64,000 nt of DNA from positions 2,480,001 through 2,544,000 of the forward strand of contig NZ_CP059901.1 of the NCBI RefSeq assembly GCF_014127285.1. The letters are read 5' to 3'. This document shows, in pieces, positions 1 to 8,507 of this stretch. The number at the start of each line of letters is the position of its first letter. The first letter of the stretch is position 1. The notes beneath the pieces are model-generated. The model was not told where the DNA came from, ran no database searches, and was given only the letters and a program-made list of their open reading frames with translations. This DNA comes from Mumia sp. ZJ1417. Lineage in GTDB: Bacteria > Actinomycetota > Actinomycetes > Propionibacteriales > Nocardioidaceae. The translations under genes and the position numbers were made by a program.

Positions 1-23
1 TCGACCTGTGGGACGACTCTAGT

Positions 24-39
24 CCGAACACCTGTTCGA
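24..39 (-). promoter_or_regulatory. LexA (SOS) box, probably of recA
   Basis: On the minus strand this reads TCGAACAGGTGTTCGG, which fits the actinobacterial SOS consensus CGAAC-N4-GTTCG with both half-sites intact. From memory it matches the box described for mycobacterial recA. A possible -10 (TAGAGT) follows on the minus strand. The gene it controls would lie left of position 1. recA is the expected neighbour because a DUF3046 gene, which usually sits beside recA, is at 2.5 kb. The recA assignment is inference; the box itself is seen. Confidence 0.75.
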
Positions 40-40
40 T

Positions 41-79
41 GCGACTACCGACACGCGCGTGTCGCGTGTCGGTAGTCGC
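41..79 (-). terminator. Long hairpin between katE and the off-window gene
   Basis: Arms 41-57 and 63-79 are perfectly complementary (17 bp) around a 5-nt loop, and pairing extends outward with one mismatch. It follows the katE stop (108) on the minus strand and lies just before the SOS box, so it probably ends the katE transcript. There is no T-run, which is common for actinobacterial terminators. Confidence 0.6.
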
Positions 80-107
80 GTCGATCCCCAGGGGGGCGGC
101 TGAGCGC

Positions 108-2360
108 TCAGACTGCGGGCGCGAAGCGGTCCCACGCCCGGTGCAGCGCCATGGCCTCCTGGACACCGGCGAGCACCTCAGCCCCGTTCTCGCCTCGGAC
201 GATGCCGAGGCCGTCGGCTCCCAGGGCGTCCAGCACGGCCGCGCCGGCGCCCCACGCCCCGATGGCCTTGGCCTGTCGGAAGCACTCCTCTACCAGCAGC
301 ACCACGCGCGGGTCGATCGTGGTCGTCCCGGCCGTACCCGCCTTCTCGTCGCGCAGCGGCAGCGCGTCCGGCGCCGGAACCGGCGCGCCGGCGAGGAGAA
401 CGGCGTCGAACTCCACCGACCGCGCCGTCGCGAAGGTCCGCTGCACGGTGATCCCGTCGCCGACCGTCCCGCCGTGCGGAGCGATCACGAGCGGCATCAT
501 GCCGGCCTCGAAGATCGTCGTGCTGATCGCGTCGACGCCGGACAGGTCACCGTCCGGGTCGACAACGATGCCGACGATACGTCCGTCCGACGGCCACGTC
601 TCGCCCACCTGCGAGAGCGCGGGGCTCGGCACGGGCTCGGCCAGCTCGATCGTCGGCGACGGTGCAGGCAGGCCCAGACCCGTGGCGACCTCGGCGCAGA
701 GCACCGGGTCGATGTTCGCCAGGCACTCCAGCTGACGTTCCTTGATCGTCTGCTCGTAGCACTTGCCCAGCTCGAACGTGTAGGCGCGGATGATGTGCTC
801 CTGCTCCACCGGCGTCATGCTCTTCCAGAAGAGCCGCACCTGGCTGAAGTGGTCGTCGTACGAGGCAGGCTGTGCCCGTACCTTCGTGCCTTCGGCCACG
901 CGCACCGCGAGATGCTCGAAGGCCCCTTCGACGTCGGCGCCGGCATGGAACGGACAGCCACCATCGAGCGAGTTGGGCCGGTACGGCGCCACCCCCGCGT
1001 GCACGGCGTGCTGGTGGAAGCCGTCGCGGAGCATGTCGTTGACCTCGGTGTGCGGCCGGTTCACGGGGAGCTGGTTGAAGTTCGGCCCCCCGAGCCGCGT
1101 CAGCTGCGTGTCGACGTACGAGAACAGGCGCGCCTGCACCAGCGGATCATCCGTCGCGTCGATCCCGGGGACCAGGTGCCCGACGTGGAAGGCCACCTGC
1201 TCGGTCTCGGCGAAGAAGTTCGTCGGGTTCGCGGTGAGCACCATCAGGCCCACCGGCTGCACGGGAGCCAGCTCCTCGGGCACGATCTTCGTCGGGTCGA
1301 GAAGGTCGATGCCGTCGAACATCTGCTCTGGGTTGTCCGGGAAGACCTGCAGGCCCAACTCCCATGCGGGGAAGGCACCCGCCTCGATCGCGTCGTACAG
1401 GTCACGCCGGTGGAAGTCCGGGTCGACGCCGGCGGCGATCTGGGCCTCTTCCCAGGTCAGCGAGTGCACGCCGAGCCGCGGCTTCCAGTGGAACTTCACC
1501 AGCGAGGTCTCCCCAGCGGCGTTCTCCACGCGGAAGGTGTGAACGCCGAACCCCTCCATCATCCGGTAGGAGCGCGGGATGCCGCGGTCGGACATGTTCC
1601 ACATCGTGTGGTGCTGCGCCTCGGTGTGCAGCGAGACGAAGTCCCAGAAGGTGTCGTGGGCGCTCTGCGCCTGCGGGATCTCCCGGTCCGGGTGGGGCTT
1701 GCCGGCGTGGATGACGTCGGGGAACTTGATGCCGTCCTGGATGAAGAACACCGGGATGTTGTTGCCGACGAGGTCGAAGTTGCCCTCGTCGGTGTAGAAC
1801 TTCGTCGCGAAGCCGCGCGTGTCGCGGACCGTGTCCGCCGAGCCGCGGGAGCCCAGCACGGTCGAGAAGCGCACGAACGTCGGCGTCTCCACGCCTTCGC
1901 GCAGGAACGTCGCCCTGCAGACGGCGTCGGCGGTGCCGTAGCCCACGAACACGCCGTGCGCCCCGGCGCCTCGGGCGTGCACCACCCGCTCGGGGATGCG
2001 CTCGTGGTCGAAGTGGGTGATCTTCTCGCGCAGGTGGTGGTCCTGAAGCAGTGTCGGGCCCCGCTCACCTGCCTTGAGGGAGTGGTCGGTGTCGCGTAGG
2101 CGAACCCCTGCCGACGTCGTCAGGAAGGTCTCCTGCTGCGCCCGGGCGGTCAGCGGCGCACCAGTCTCCACGCCGGTGGCGGTACGGGTCGCGGGCGCGG
2201 ACTGGTCGGGCTTCGGCGGCAGCGGCTCACGCGGTTCCGTCGGCTCGGCGAGACTCGGCGGCTCCACACCCGGAGCGCCCGGGATCGCACGCTCTGCATC
2301 TCCGGTGAGGCCGTGGACGACCCGATCGAAGGTCTCTTTGGCCAGCTGTTTGAGATCCAT
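108..2360 (-). CDS. katE: Large-subunit monofunctional catalase (HPII/KatE type)
   Basis: A 750-aa haem catalase that disproportionates hydrogen peroxide in the cytoplasm. A family-typical core begins near residue 75. The catalytic His is near residue 128 in VVHARGAG, the distal-pocket Asn is in GNFDLVGNNIPVFF, and the proximal haem Tyr is in RLFSYVDTQL. An extra C-terminal domain of roughly 150 residues (from about residue 590) has the flavodoxin/DJ-1-like fold sequence of HPII-type enzymes. The ATG at 2360 is chosen because GAGGAGAG sits just upstream; the longer open frame upstream is low-complexity and unlike catalases. The 109 bases up to the DUF3046 stop hold nothing recognisable. It interrupts the usual DUF3046-recA pair, so it looks like a local insertion. 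Confidence 0.95.
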   Translation of the reverse strand: MDLKQLAKETFDRVVHGLTGDAERAIPGAPGVEPPSLAEPTEPREPLPPKPDQSAPATRTATGVETGAPLTARAQQETFLTTSAGVRLRDTDHSLKAGERGPTLLQDHHLREKITHFDHERIPERVVHARGAGAHGVFVGYGTADAVCRATFLREGVETPTFVRFSTVLGSRGSADTVRDTRGFATKFYTDEGNFDLVGNNIPVFFIQDGIKFPDVIHAGKPHPDREIPQAQSAHDTFWDFVSLHTEAQHHTMWNMSDRGIPRSYRMMEGFGVHTFRVENAAGETSLVKFHWKPRLGVHSLTWEEAQIAAGVDPDFHRRDLYDAIEAGAFPAWELGLQVFPDNPEQMFDGIDLLDPTKIVPEELAPVQPVGLMVLTANPTNFFAETEQVAFHVGHLVPGIDATDDPLVQARLFSYVDTQLTRLGGPNFNQLPVNRPHTEVNDMLRDGFHQHAVHAGVAPYRPNSLDGGCPFHAGADVEGAFEHLAVRVAEGTKVRAQPASYDDHFSQVRLFWKSMTPVEQEHIIRAYTFELGKCYEQTIKERQLECLANIDPVLCAEVATGLGLPAPSPTIELAEPVPSPALSQVGETWPSDGRIVGIVVDPDGDLSGVDAISTTIFEAGMMPLVIAPHGGTVGDGITVQRTFATARSVEFDAVLLAGAPVPAPDALPLRDEKAGTAGTTTIDPRVVLLVEECFRQAKAIGAWGAGAAVLDALGADGLGIVRGENGAEVLAGVQEAMALHRAWDRFAPAV

Positions 2361-2469
2361 CGTCTCTCCTCGTTGATCGGAACGGCTTACCGGTCGTACG
2401 AGGGGCCGGTACCCGCGCGGGGTCCCTGCACACCACCGACCGCCGGCGATCTCCGATCTCGAGGCGACG

Positions 2470-2664
2470 TCAGCGCTCGGCCGGCGGCAGCTGCAACGCC
2501 GCCCAGACGGCACGCCAGACCGTCTTGGGGGCGACCCCGGCGTCGAGCGCCTCGGTGACGGTCCGCCCGCCGAGCTCGGCCAGCACCTGGTGGTCGGCCC
2601 ACACCGGGGCGTACCCGCCACCGAGGTGCTTTTCCATGCGCTCCCAGAGCTCGCTGTGCCTCAC
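2470..2664 (-). CDS. DUF3046 family protein
   Basis: A small 64-aa protein beginning MRHSELWERM and containing the family's conserved stretch around WADHQVLAELGGRTV. DUF3046 (Rv2738c in M. tuberculosis) is a short actinobacterial protein of unknown function, normally encoded next to recA. Its GTG start overlaps the stop of the MMPL exporter gene by four bases (GTGA), implying translational coupling. This coupling is probably incidental, because in relatives the upstream genes are clgR/pgsA-type core genes. The whole 64-aa length matches the family, so the gene is intact. Function is unknown. Confidence 0.9.
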   Translation of the reverse strand: MRHSELWERMEKHLGGGYAPVWADHQVLAELGGRTVTEALDAGVAPKTVWRAVWAALQLPPAER

Positions 2665-4838
2665 TCGGCCAGTATGCGGGTGCGCTCCTTGCCGACCCCG
2701 CCGGCCGCCGGCTCCGCGCCGCCCTCGCGCAGGCCGTACCGCTCCCACCACCGGCGCAGCGGGCCCGGCGCCCACCAGTTCGCGCGGCCGAGGAGCTTCA
2801 TCGTCGCGGGCACCATGACGAGCCGGACGAGCGTGGCGTCGATCAGCAGCGCCACGAGCATCCCGACGCCGATCATCTTCATGAACACGATCCCCGACGT
2901 CGCGAACGCGCCGATCACGACCGCGAGCAGCAGCGCCGCGCTGGTGATGATCCGACCGGTCTTCTGGACGCCCGTCGCGACCGCGACCTCGTTGTCACCG
3001 GTGACGTCCCACTGCTCGCGGATCCGCGACAGCAGGAACACCTCGTAGTCCATCGACAACCCGAACAGGATCGCGAACATCAAGATCGGCTGCGTCCCGT
3101 CGAGGTAGCCCGACGACGTGTAGCCGAGCAGTCCCTCAAGGTTGCCGTCGGCGAAGATCCACGTCACCACCCCGAACGCCGCCGTGATCGACACGATGTT
3201 GACCAAGACGGCCTTGATCGGGAGCACCACCGATCCGAACGCGACGAACAGCAGCACCAGCATCGCCGCCACGATCAGCCCGATCATCAGCGGGAGCCGG
3301 TCACCGATCTCGTCGAGCATGTCGACCGTCTGCGCCGTCGTGCCACCCACGTACGCGTCCGCGGGCGCGTCGACCGCACGCAGATCTCGTACGAGGTCCT
3401 GGGACGACTGGCTCTGCGAGGTGCCAGACCATGTGACGTCGACGAGTGTGCCGCCGTCGGCGGCGGCGACCGTACGTGCGTCTGCCACGCCGTCCACGGT
3501 GCGCAGGTCGGTGACGTACGACGCCACGTCGGCCCGGTCGTCGGTGGCGAGGAACACCTGCGCGTCGCTCGTCGGTCCGCCGAAGCCGTCCTCGAGCCTC
3601 TCCGTGGCGATCCGCGACGGTGCGTCCGCCGGCAGCGCCCGGTGATCGACGCTCCCCCACGACGCCGACAGGAACGGGCTCGCGAGCAGCAAGAGGAAGG
3701 CGGTGACCAGCGCGAGGCTCACGATCGGCCTGCGCATGACCGTGCGGGCGAAGCGCGCCCAGCCCTGGGACGGACGCCGCGCCCGACGTCGCCACGGCAT
3801 CGCGCCGGCCTCGATGCGCCTGCCGAGCAGCGCGAGCGTCGCCGGGAGCAGCGTCAACGCCGCGGCCATCGCGACGACCACGGCGGCCACCCCGCCGTAC
3901 GCCATCGAGCGCAGGAACGTCTGCGGGAAGACCAGCAGCGCGGACATCGCCGTGGCGACGGTCAGTCCGGAGAAGAGGACCGTACGGCCAGCGGTACGCA
4001 TCGTCGCGCCGACGGCGTCATGCACCTGCGCGCGGTCGGAGGAGTCGCGTACGGCCAGCTCGTCGCGGAACCGGCTCACCACGAACAGCGCGTAGTCGAT
4101 CGCGAGCCCCAGTCCGAGCAGCGTGATGATGTTGATCGCGAAGACCGACACGTCGGTGACGGTGGTCAGCAGCCGCACGACTGCGAGGGCACCGAGCACC
4201 GCGACGGCCCCGATGCCGACCGGCATGAGTGCGGCCACGACCGACCCGAAGACGATCAGGCTGAGCACGAGCACGAGCGGCATCGACAGCATCTCGGCGC
4301 GGGCGATGTCTTCGGAGACGATCGTGTTGACGTCGTCGAAGACCGCCCACTGACCCGCGACCGCGAGGTCGAGCGTCCCGTCGTCGACGGCGTCGCCGTC
4401 GAGCGCGGGCCGGACCTCGTCGTACGCCTCGAGCAGCGCGTCCTGGTCCTCGCCGGTCAGGGTGATCAGGACACTCGTCGCGTGCCGGTCGCCCGAGACC
4501 AGCGACTCGGTCCCCGGCGGGCCGTACGCGACGACCTCTTCGACGGCCTCGGCGGGCAGCCCCGCGACGACGTCGGCGACCGCCTCGCGGAACGGTGCCG
4601 CGTCGACCGTCATGTCCTTGCTCTCGTAGACCGCGACGACGTCGGCACCGTGGCGCCCGACGGTCTCGTCGATCAGCTCGGAGGCGCGGTACGACTCGCT
4701 ACCGGGATCGTCGAACCCACCGTCGCTGAGAGTGCCGAACACCCCTGTGCCGTACGCCCCCGCGGCCACGACCACCAGCAGTCCCAGGCCGAGCACCCAT
4801 CCCGCTCGTCGTGCGACGAAGCGTCCCCACCGTTCCAT
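2661..4838 (-). CDS. MMPL/RND family exporter
   Basis: A 725-aa inner-membrane transporter of the MMPL subgroup of RND pumps, driven by proton motive force; the substrate (lipid or drug) is not evident. A first membrane helix lies at residues 12-32. Two MMPL repeats follow, each with a periplasmic loop then a helix bundle. Family motifs are DYALFVVSRFRDE in the first half and GLSMDYEVFLLSRIREQW in the second. It has about eleven to twelve predicted helices and normal length. The ATG at 4838 has GGGGGAT five bases upstream. A tetR gene diverges from it across a 90-bp spacer with a palindromic operator candidate, so substrate-induced derepression is likely. Confidence 0.92.
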   Translation of the reverse strand: MERWGRFVARRAGWVLGLGLLVVVAAGAYGTGVFGTLSDGGFDDPGSESYRASELIDETVGRHGADVVAVYESKDMTVDAAPFREAVADVVAGLPAEAVEEVVAYGPPGTESLVSGDRHATSVLITLTGEDQDALLEAYDEVRPALDGDAVDDGTLDLAVAGQWAVFDDVNTIVSEDIARAEMLSMPLVLVLSLIVFGSVVAALMPVGIGAVAVLGALAVVRLLTTVTDVSVFAINIITLLGLGLAIDYALFVVSRFRDELAVRDSSDRAQVHDAVGATMRTAGRTVLFSGLTVATAMSALLVFPQTFLRSMAYGGVAAVVVAMAAALTLLPATLALLGRRIEAGAMPWRRRARRPSQGWARFARTVMRRPIVSLALVTAFLLLLASPFLSASWGSVDHRALPADAPSRIATERLEDGFGGPTSDAQVFLATDDRADVASYVTDLRTVDGVADARTVAAADGGTLVDVTWSGTSQSQSSQDLVRDLRAVDAPADAYVGGTTAQTVDMLDEIGDRLPLMIGLIVAAMLVLLFVAFGSVVLPIKAVLVNIVSITAAFGVVTWIFADGNLEGLLGYTSSGYLDGTQPILMFAILFGLSMDYEVFLLSRIREQWDVTGDNEVAVATGVQKTGRIITSAALLLAVVIGAFATSGIVFMKMIGVGMLVALLIDATLVRLVMVPATMKLLGRANWWAPGPLRRWWERYGLREGGAEPAAGGVGKERTRILAE

Positions 4839-4865
4839 CGGAATCCCCCGTCATCTTCACCACAT

Positions 4866-4882
4866 AGTGAATGGCGTTCACT
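4866..4882. promoter_or_regulatory. Palindromic operator candidate for the TetR regulator
   Basis: AGTGAA-N5-TTCACT is a perfect inverted repeat in the AT-richer 90-bp gap between mmpL (minus) and tetR (plus). A related partial repeat (GTTAACAGCG...CGCTAAC) lies at about 4886-4907. The position and symmetry suit binding of the adjacent TetR dimer and repression of both promoters. This is inferred from layout only. Confidence 0.5.
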
Positions 4883-4928
4883 CTTGTTAACAGCGTTCAC
4901 CGCTAACACTGTTTACTATGCTGAGCGG

Positions 4929-5750
4929 ATGGACGCGATGTCAAGGGGTCGGCCCACACGCCGCGACCAGCAGCGCCAGGCGACCCTCGACGAGATCGTG
5001 CGCACAGCACGCGCGCTCCTCGTCGAGACGCACGAGATCTCGTTGCGCGCGGTGGCGCAGACGATGGGGATGACCGCGCCGGCGCTCTACCGCTACGTGA
5101 GCAGCCTCGAGGACCTCACGTTGCGCGTCGCCGCGCAGGTGTACGACGACCTGCTCGCCACGCTCGAGGCGACCGCCGCCCCGTACGAGGGCGACCCGGC
5201 GGCCCAGGTCGTCGCCGCCTCTACCGCGTTCCGGCAGTGGTCGCTGCAGAACCCTCAGGAGTTCGGGCTGACCTTCGCGAATCCGATCACGAGCGGCGCC
5301 AAGTCCGTCGACCTCGGCGCGGACCTGCTCGGAGGCCCCGTCGAGCCGCCGTCCGGCGCCACGGTGGTCGGAGCGGAGTGCACGGCGGCGGCGCATCGCT
5401 TCGGCAACTTCTTCGGGCGGCTCGTCGTCGAGATCTGGGAGCGCCAGGGCTATCCGGCGACCGGCCCGGTCCCCGCTCCCGCCGAGGAGAGCTTCACGAC
5501 GTCGCTGACGTCGAAGCTCAATACCGACGTCCCCACCGAAGCGACGTGGGCCTTCGTCCGCGCGTGGTCTCGCCTGTACGGGACAACGGCGTTGGAGGTG
5601 TTCGGGCACATCGACAAGGAGGTCGTCGCCACCGGCGCGCTCTACCGCGACATGATGAACGACTGCGCCGAGATCCTCGGCCTGCAGGCGCGGCGTACCG
5701 ACCTCCAGCGTGTCGTCAGCGAGGTGCTCGAAGCCGAGCCCGCACCCTGA
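4929..5750 (+). CDS. TetR/AcrR family regulator with WHG-type C-terminal domain
   Basis: A 273-aa DNA-binding repressor. Residues about 10-60 form a TetR helix-turn-helix (ISLRAVAQTMGMTAPALYRY). The C-terminal ligand domain, with F/W-rich stretches such as RFGNFFGRLVVEIWERQ, fits the TetR_C WHG class. It diverges from the MMPL exporter and probably represses it and itself. The start is uncertain: ATG 4929 has almost no Shine-Dalgarno, ATG 4938 has GGATGGA upstream, and a leaderless transcript from the short promoter gap is also possible. The gene end is convergent with the ABC permease gene, only 12 bp away. Confidence 0.88.
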   Translation: MDAMSRGRPTRRDQQRQATLDEIVRTARALLVETHEISLRAVAQTMGMTAPALYRYVSSLEDLTLRVAAQVYDDLLATLEATAAPYEGDPAAQVVAASTAFRQWSLQNPQEFGLTFANPITSGAKSVDLGADLLGGPVEPPSGATVVGAECTAAAHRFGNFFGRLVVEIWERQGYPATGPVPAPAEESFTTSLTSKLNTDVPTEATWAFVRAWSRLYGTTALEVFGHIDKEVVATGALYRDMMNDCAEILGLQARRTDLQRVVSEVLEAEPAP

Positions 5751-5762
5751 GCCCCAGGCGGC

Positions 5763-6575
5763 TCAGCGCAGGATCAGCGTGCCCACCCGCTGCGAGGCGA
5801 CACGCAGCCCGAGCGTGCCGAAGACGAGGAAGTACACGACCGGCAGCCATAACCCCGGCGTTACGTGCCCGGTCGTGAGCGAACGGATGAGGTCCACCGC
5901 CTGGTAGAGCGGCGTCACCTGAACCACCTGCTGAAGCCACCCCGGATACGCCGACAGCGGGTAGAACGTCGCCGACAGCAAGAACATCGGCATCACCGCC
6001 ACCTGGATCAGCTCGAAGTCCTGCCACGAGCGCATGTACGTGGACAGCGCCATGCCGCAGGCGGCGAACGCAAACGCGACCAGCAGCGCTGCCGGCAGGG
6101 CCAGCAGGGCCCACCACGACTCGGTCAGCCCCATCACCGCCATGATCACGACGAACGCCGCGGAGTAGCCGGCCCCGCGAAGCGTCGCCCAGGTCACCTC
6201 ACCCACCGCGACGTCCACCGGCCGCATCGGCGTCGCGAGCACGGCGTCGTACAGGTGCTCGTACTTGAGTCGGAAGAAGACCCCGAACGTCGCGTCGAAC
6301 AGCGCCCCGTTCATCGCCTGCGTCGCGAGCATCGCCGGCGCGACGAAGACCGTGTAGGGGACCTCCTGGCCGTTGTCGAGGGTCACGTCCCCGACCAGCG
6401 CCGCGACGCCGACCCCGATGGACAGCAGATAGATCAGCGGCTCCAGGAACCCCGACGCGAACACCAGCGGCGCCCGTCGGTAGACCAGGATGTTGCGGCC
6501 GACCAACCGGCCCGAACCGGTCCGCCGCTGCGCCTCGCGGCGTTGCGCCTCGGTCGGCACCGTCGTCGTGCTCAT
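5763..6575 (-). CDS. ABC-2 type transporter permease (second subunit)
   Basis: A 270-aa membrane permease of the ABC-2/NodJ-DrrB class with six predicted helices. A cytoplasmic basic N-terminus is followed by NILVYRRAPLVFASGFLEPL, the usual entry into helix 1. The conserved C-terminal periplasmic segment (LSATFYPLSAYPGWLQQVVQ) is also present. It pairs with the neighbouring permease and ATPase to form an exporter, possibly of drug or polyketide-like molecules. The ATG at 6575 shares one base with the stop of the upstream permease gene (TGATG). The longer open frame upstream overlaps that gene and is rejected. Substrate unknown. Confidence 0.9.
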   Translation of the reverse strand: MSTTTVPTEAQRREAQRRTGSGRLVGRNILVYRRAPLVFASGFLEPLIYLLSIGVGVAALVGDVTLDNGQEVPYTVFVAPAMLATQAMNGALFDATFGVFFRLKYEHLYDAVLATPMRPVDVAVGEVTWATLRGAGYSAAFVVIMAVMGLTESWWALLALPAALLVAFAFAACGMALSTYMRSWQDFELIQVAVMPMFLLSATFYPLSAYPGWLQQVVQVTPLYQAVDLIRSLTTGHVTPGLWLPVVYFLVFGTLGLRVASQRVGTLILR

Positions 6576-7405
6576 CACTGGCTCCCTAGACGTCGTCCGA
6601 ACGCCCGTCGCGCCCACCACCAGCCGGCGAGACCGACGACCACGAGGTACGCGACGTACACGAGAGCCATCGGCGTCAGCGTGTCGGTGCTGCACATCCG
6701 CGCGAGCTCCACGCCGTGCCACGCAGGGAGGACGTGAGCGATCACCTGAACGACCTCCGGCAGCTGGTCGATCGGAAAGAACGCGCCGGAGAACATCGTC
6801 ATCGGTATCACGCCGAGCCGGAACATCAGCGTCAGCGCGCTGTCGGAGCCGGTCCAGGCCGCGTACCCGATGAAGACCGCCCCGTGCGCCGCACCGACGA
6901 GCGTGCCTGCCAGGACGAGCAGCAACGCGCCGCCGACCGACGCGAGCGTGCCGAAGAGGCCGAGCACGATCGTCAGGGCGACCGTCGCCGTGGCCACGCG
7001 GAACGTCACGTACGCCGTCACGCCGTTGACGACGTCGACCGCGCCGAGCGGCGTCGACGACATCGCGTACGCCATCTTGGTCCAGGTGAACATCGCATAC
7101 ACCGGGTAAAGCGCCTCCCCCGCCGCCGCCGTCAGCGCGGACGTCGCGAGGATGCCCGGCGCGATGAAGTCGAGGTAGTCGACCCCGCCGAGCGCCGCGT
7201 CGTCATTGACGAAGCTGCCGAGCCCCAGGCCGAACGACGCCAGCATGATCACCGGCAGGACCGCGTACGAGAAGATCGAGCCGCGCCAGGTACGGCGGAG
7301 CACGGTCAGGTAGTACGGGACCTGGCGGCGTACGGCGGCCCATCGACCGCCGTCGCCGCGCGGTCGGTCGTGCAGCACCTCCGAGATCGCCGGGGCAGTG
7401 CTCAT
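6575..7405 (-). CDS. ABC-2 type transporter permease (first subunit)
   Basis: A 276-aa permease homologous in layout to its downstream partner, with about six helices. The segment MFSGAFFPIDQLPEVVQVIA is the conserved re-entrant region before the last helix in NodJ/DrrB proteins. Two dissimilar permease subunits suggest a heterodimeric membrane channel. The start ATG overlaps the ATPase stop by four bases (ATGA), so the three genes 8328-5763 form one tightly coupled operon. Family known; cargo not deducible. Confidence 0.9.
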   Translation of the reverse strand: MSTAPAISEVLHDRPRGDGGRWAAVRRQVPYYLTVLRRTWRGSIFSYAVLPVIMLASFGLGLGSFVNDDAALGGVDYLDFIAPGILATSALTAAAGEALYPVYAMFTWTKMAYAMSSTPLGAVDVVNGVTAYVTFRVATATVALTIVLGLFGTLASVGGALLLVLAGTLVGAAHGAVFIGYAAWTGSDSALTLMFRLGVIPMTMFSGAFFPIDQLPEVVQVIAHVLPAWHGVELARMCSTDTLTPMALVYVAYLVVVGLAGWWWARRAFGRRLGSQ

Positions 7406-8328
7406 GCGTCCAGCGCCCGTCCTGTCAGGCGGAGGAAGACGTCCTCCAGGGTCGAGCGCCGTACGAGGGTCGAACGGGGTTGCAGCCCTCGGTCCACGGC
7501 TGCCTCGGCGGCCTTCTCGCCGTCGGCGGTGTAGATCAGCACACGGTCGGGCAGCACCTCTACGCGCTCGCCGAGATCGGCGACCTGCTGGGCGGCGGCC
7601 TCATTCTCGCCGACGCCCATCCGCAGTTCGACGACCTCGCGCGTCGAGTAGCGCGCGATCAGCTCGTGCGGGGCGCCTTCGGCGACGATCTGGCCGTCGT
7701 CCATGACCACGAGCCGGTCGCACAGCTGCTCGGCCTCATCCATGTAGTGCGTCGTGAGCACCAGCGTCACGCCGGTCTGCTTGAGCCGGTAGAGCTGGTC
7801 CCAGACGACGTGGCGAGCCTGCGGGTCGAGCCCGGTCGTCGGCTCGTCGAGCAGCAGCATCTCGGGGTTGTTGACGAGCGAGCGCGCGATCGTGAGGCGC
7901 CGCTTCATGCCGCCGGAGAGGTCGTCGACCATCTGGTGGCGCTTGTCGGTGAGCTTGACGAACGCGAGCAGCTCGTCGGCCTTGGCCCGGGCGTACGACC
8001 GCGAGAACCCGAAGTAGCGCGTGTAGACGACGAGGTTCTCGTAGACGGTGAGGTCGGTGTCGAGCGAGTCCTCCTGCGGGCAGACGCCGATCCGGGCGCG
8101 GATCTCGGACCCGTCCGTCGCCGGGTCGCGTCCGAGGATGCGCAGCGTGCCTCCGCTGGTCGGCGAGACCGCCGCGATCATCCGCATCGTCGAGGACTTG
8201 CCGGCACCGTTCGGGCCGAGGAAGCCGAAGGCCTCGCCGCGCCCGACCACCACGTCGATGCCCTTGACCGCCTCGAAGTCCCCGTACGCCTTGCGCAGCC
8301 CGTGCGCCTCGATCATCGCCTCCGTCAC
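7402..8328 (-). CDS. ABC transporter ATP-binding protein (NodI/DrrA type)
   Basis: A 308-aa ATPase that powers the two downstream ABC-2 permeases. Walker A is GPNGAGKSS (about residue 38), the Q-loop follows at VCPQED, the signature is LSGGMKRRL, Walker B is MLLLDEPTTGLDP, and the switch His is in TTHYMDEAEQL. A C-terminal extension of about 80 residues resembles the regulatory tail of DrrA-like proteins. GTG 8328 has AAGG nine bases upstream; ATG 8316 is an alternative. Upstream, the gene faces lhr across a gap that contains palindromic element A. Confidence 0.93.
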   Translation of the reverse strand: MTEAMIEAHGLRKAYGDFEAVKGIDVVVGRGEAFGFLGPNGAGKSSTMRMIAAVSPTSGGTLRILGRDPATDGSEIRARIGVCPQEDSLDTDLTVYENLVVYTRYFGFSRSYARAKADELLAFVKLTDKRHQMVDDLSGGMKRRLTIARSLVNNPEMLLLDEPTTGLDPQARHVVWDQLYRLKQTGVTLVLTTHYMDEAEQLCDRLVVMDDGQIVAEGAPHELIARYSTREVVELRMGVGENEAAAQQVADLGERVEVLPDRVLIYTADGEKAAEAAVDRGLQPRSTLVRRSTLEDVFLRLTGRALDA

Positions 8329-8392
8329 CGTTCGACCTTAGGGATGTCTGCTGACAGTTGTCTTGTCGATATCGGCCCGCCCGGCGCCCCGT

Positions 8393-8467
8393 CCGCCCCA
8401 CGATTTGACGCCTTGCCCACCGTTCGCGGGGCGCATTCGGTGGGCAACGCGTCAAATCGCGGGGCGG
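8393..8467. repeat. Palindromic element A, copy 1 (intergenic)
   Basis: Arms 8393-8422 and 8438-8467 pair over 30 nt with two mismatches around a 15-nt loop. The inner 22 nt of the arm (8401-8422) align without gaps to the arms of the copies at 16.8 kb and 30.6 kb, sharing CGATT and CCACCG at the ends. It lies between two divergent genes, so it is not a simple terminator. Confidence 0.85.
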
Positions 8468-8507
8468 GCCACCTGAACGTGTCAGCCCCGCGAGGCAGGA
8501 TGGACGG

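Noticed and set aside
39-2099. 686-codon plus-strand open frame opposite katE
   Set aside because: Antisense shadow; its composition mirrors catalase codons and it begins in the terminator hairpin.
2387-2602. Short minus-strand frame overlapping DUF3046
   Set aside because: Arg/Ala-rich sequence in another frame of the DUF3046 gene; the DUF3046 frame itself is convincing.
8393-8467. Insertion sequence or MITE
   Set aside because: No transposase gene, no target-site duplication that I can see flanking the palindromes, and no terminal-repeat spacing typical of an IS; kept as a palindromic repeat only.
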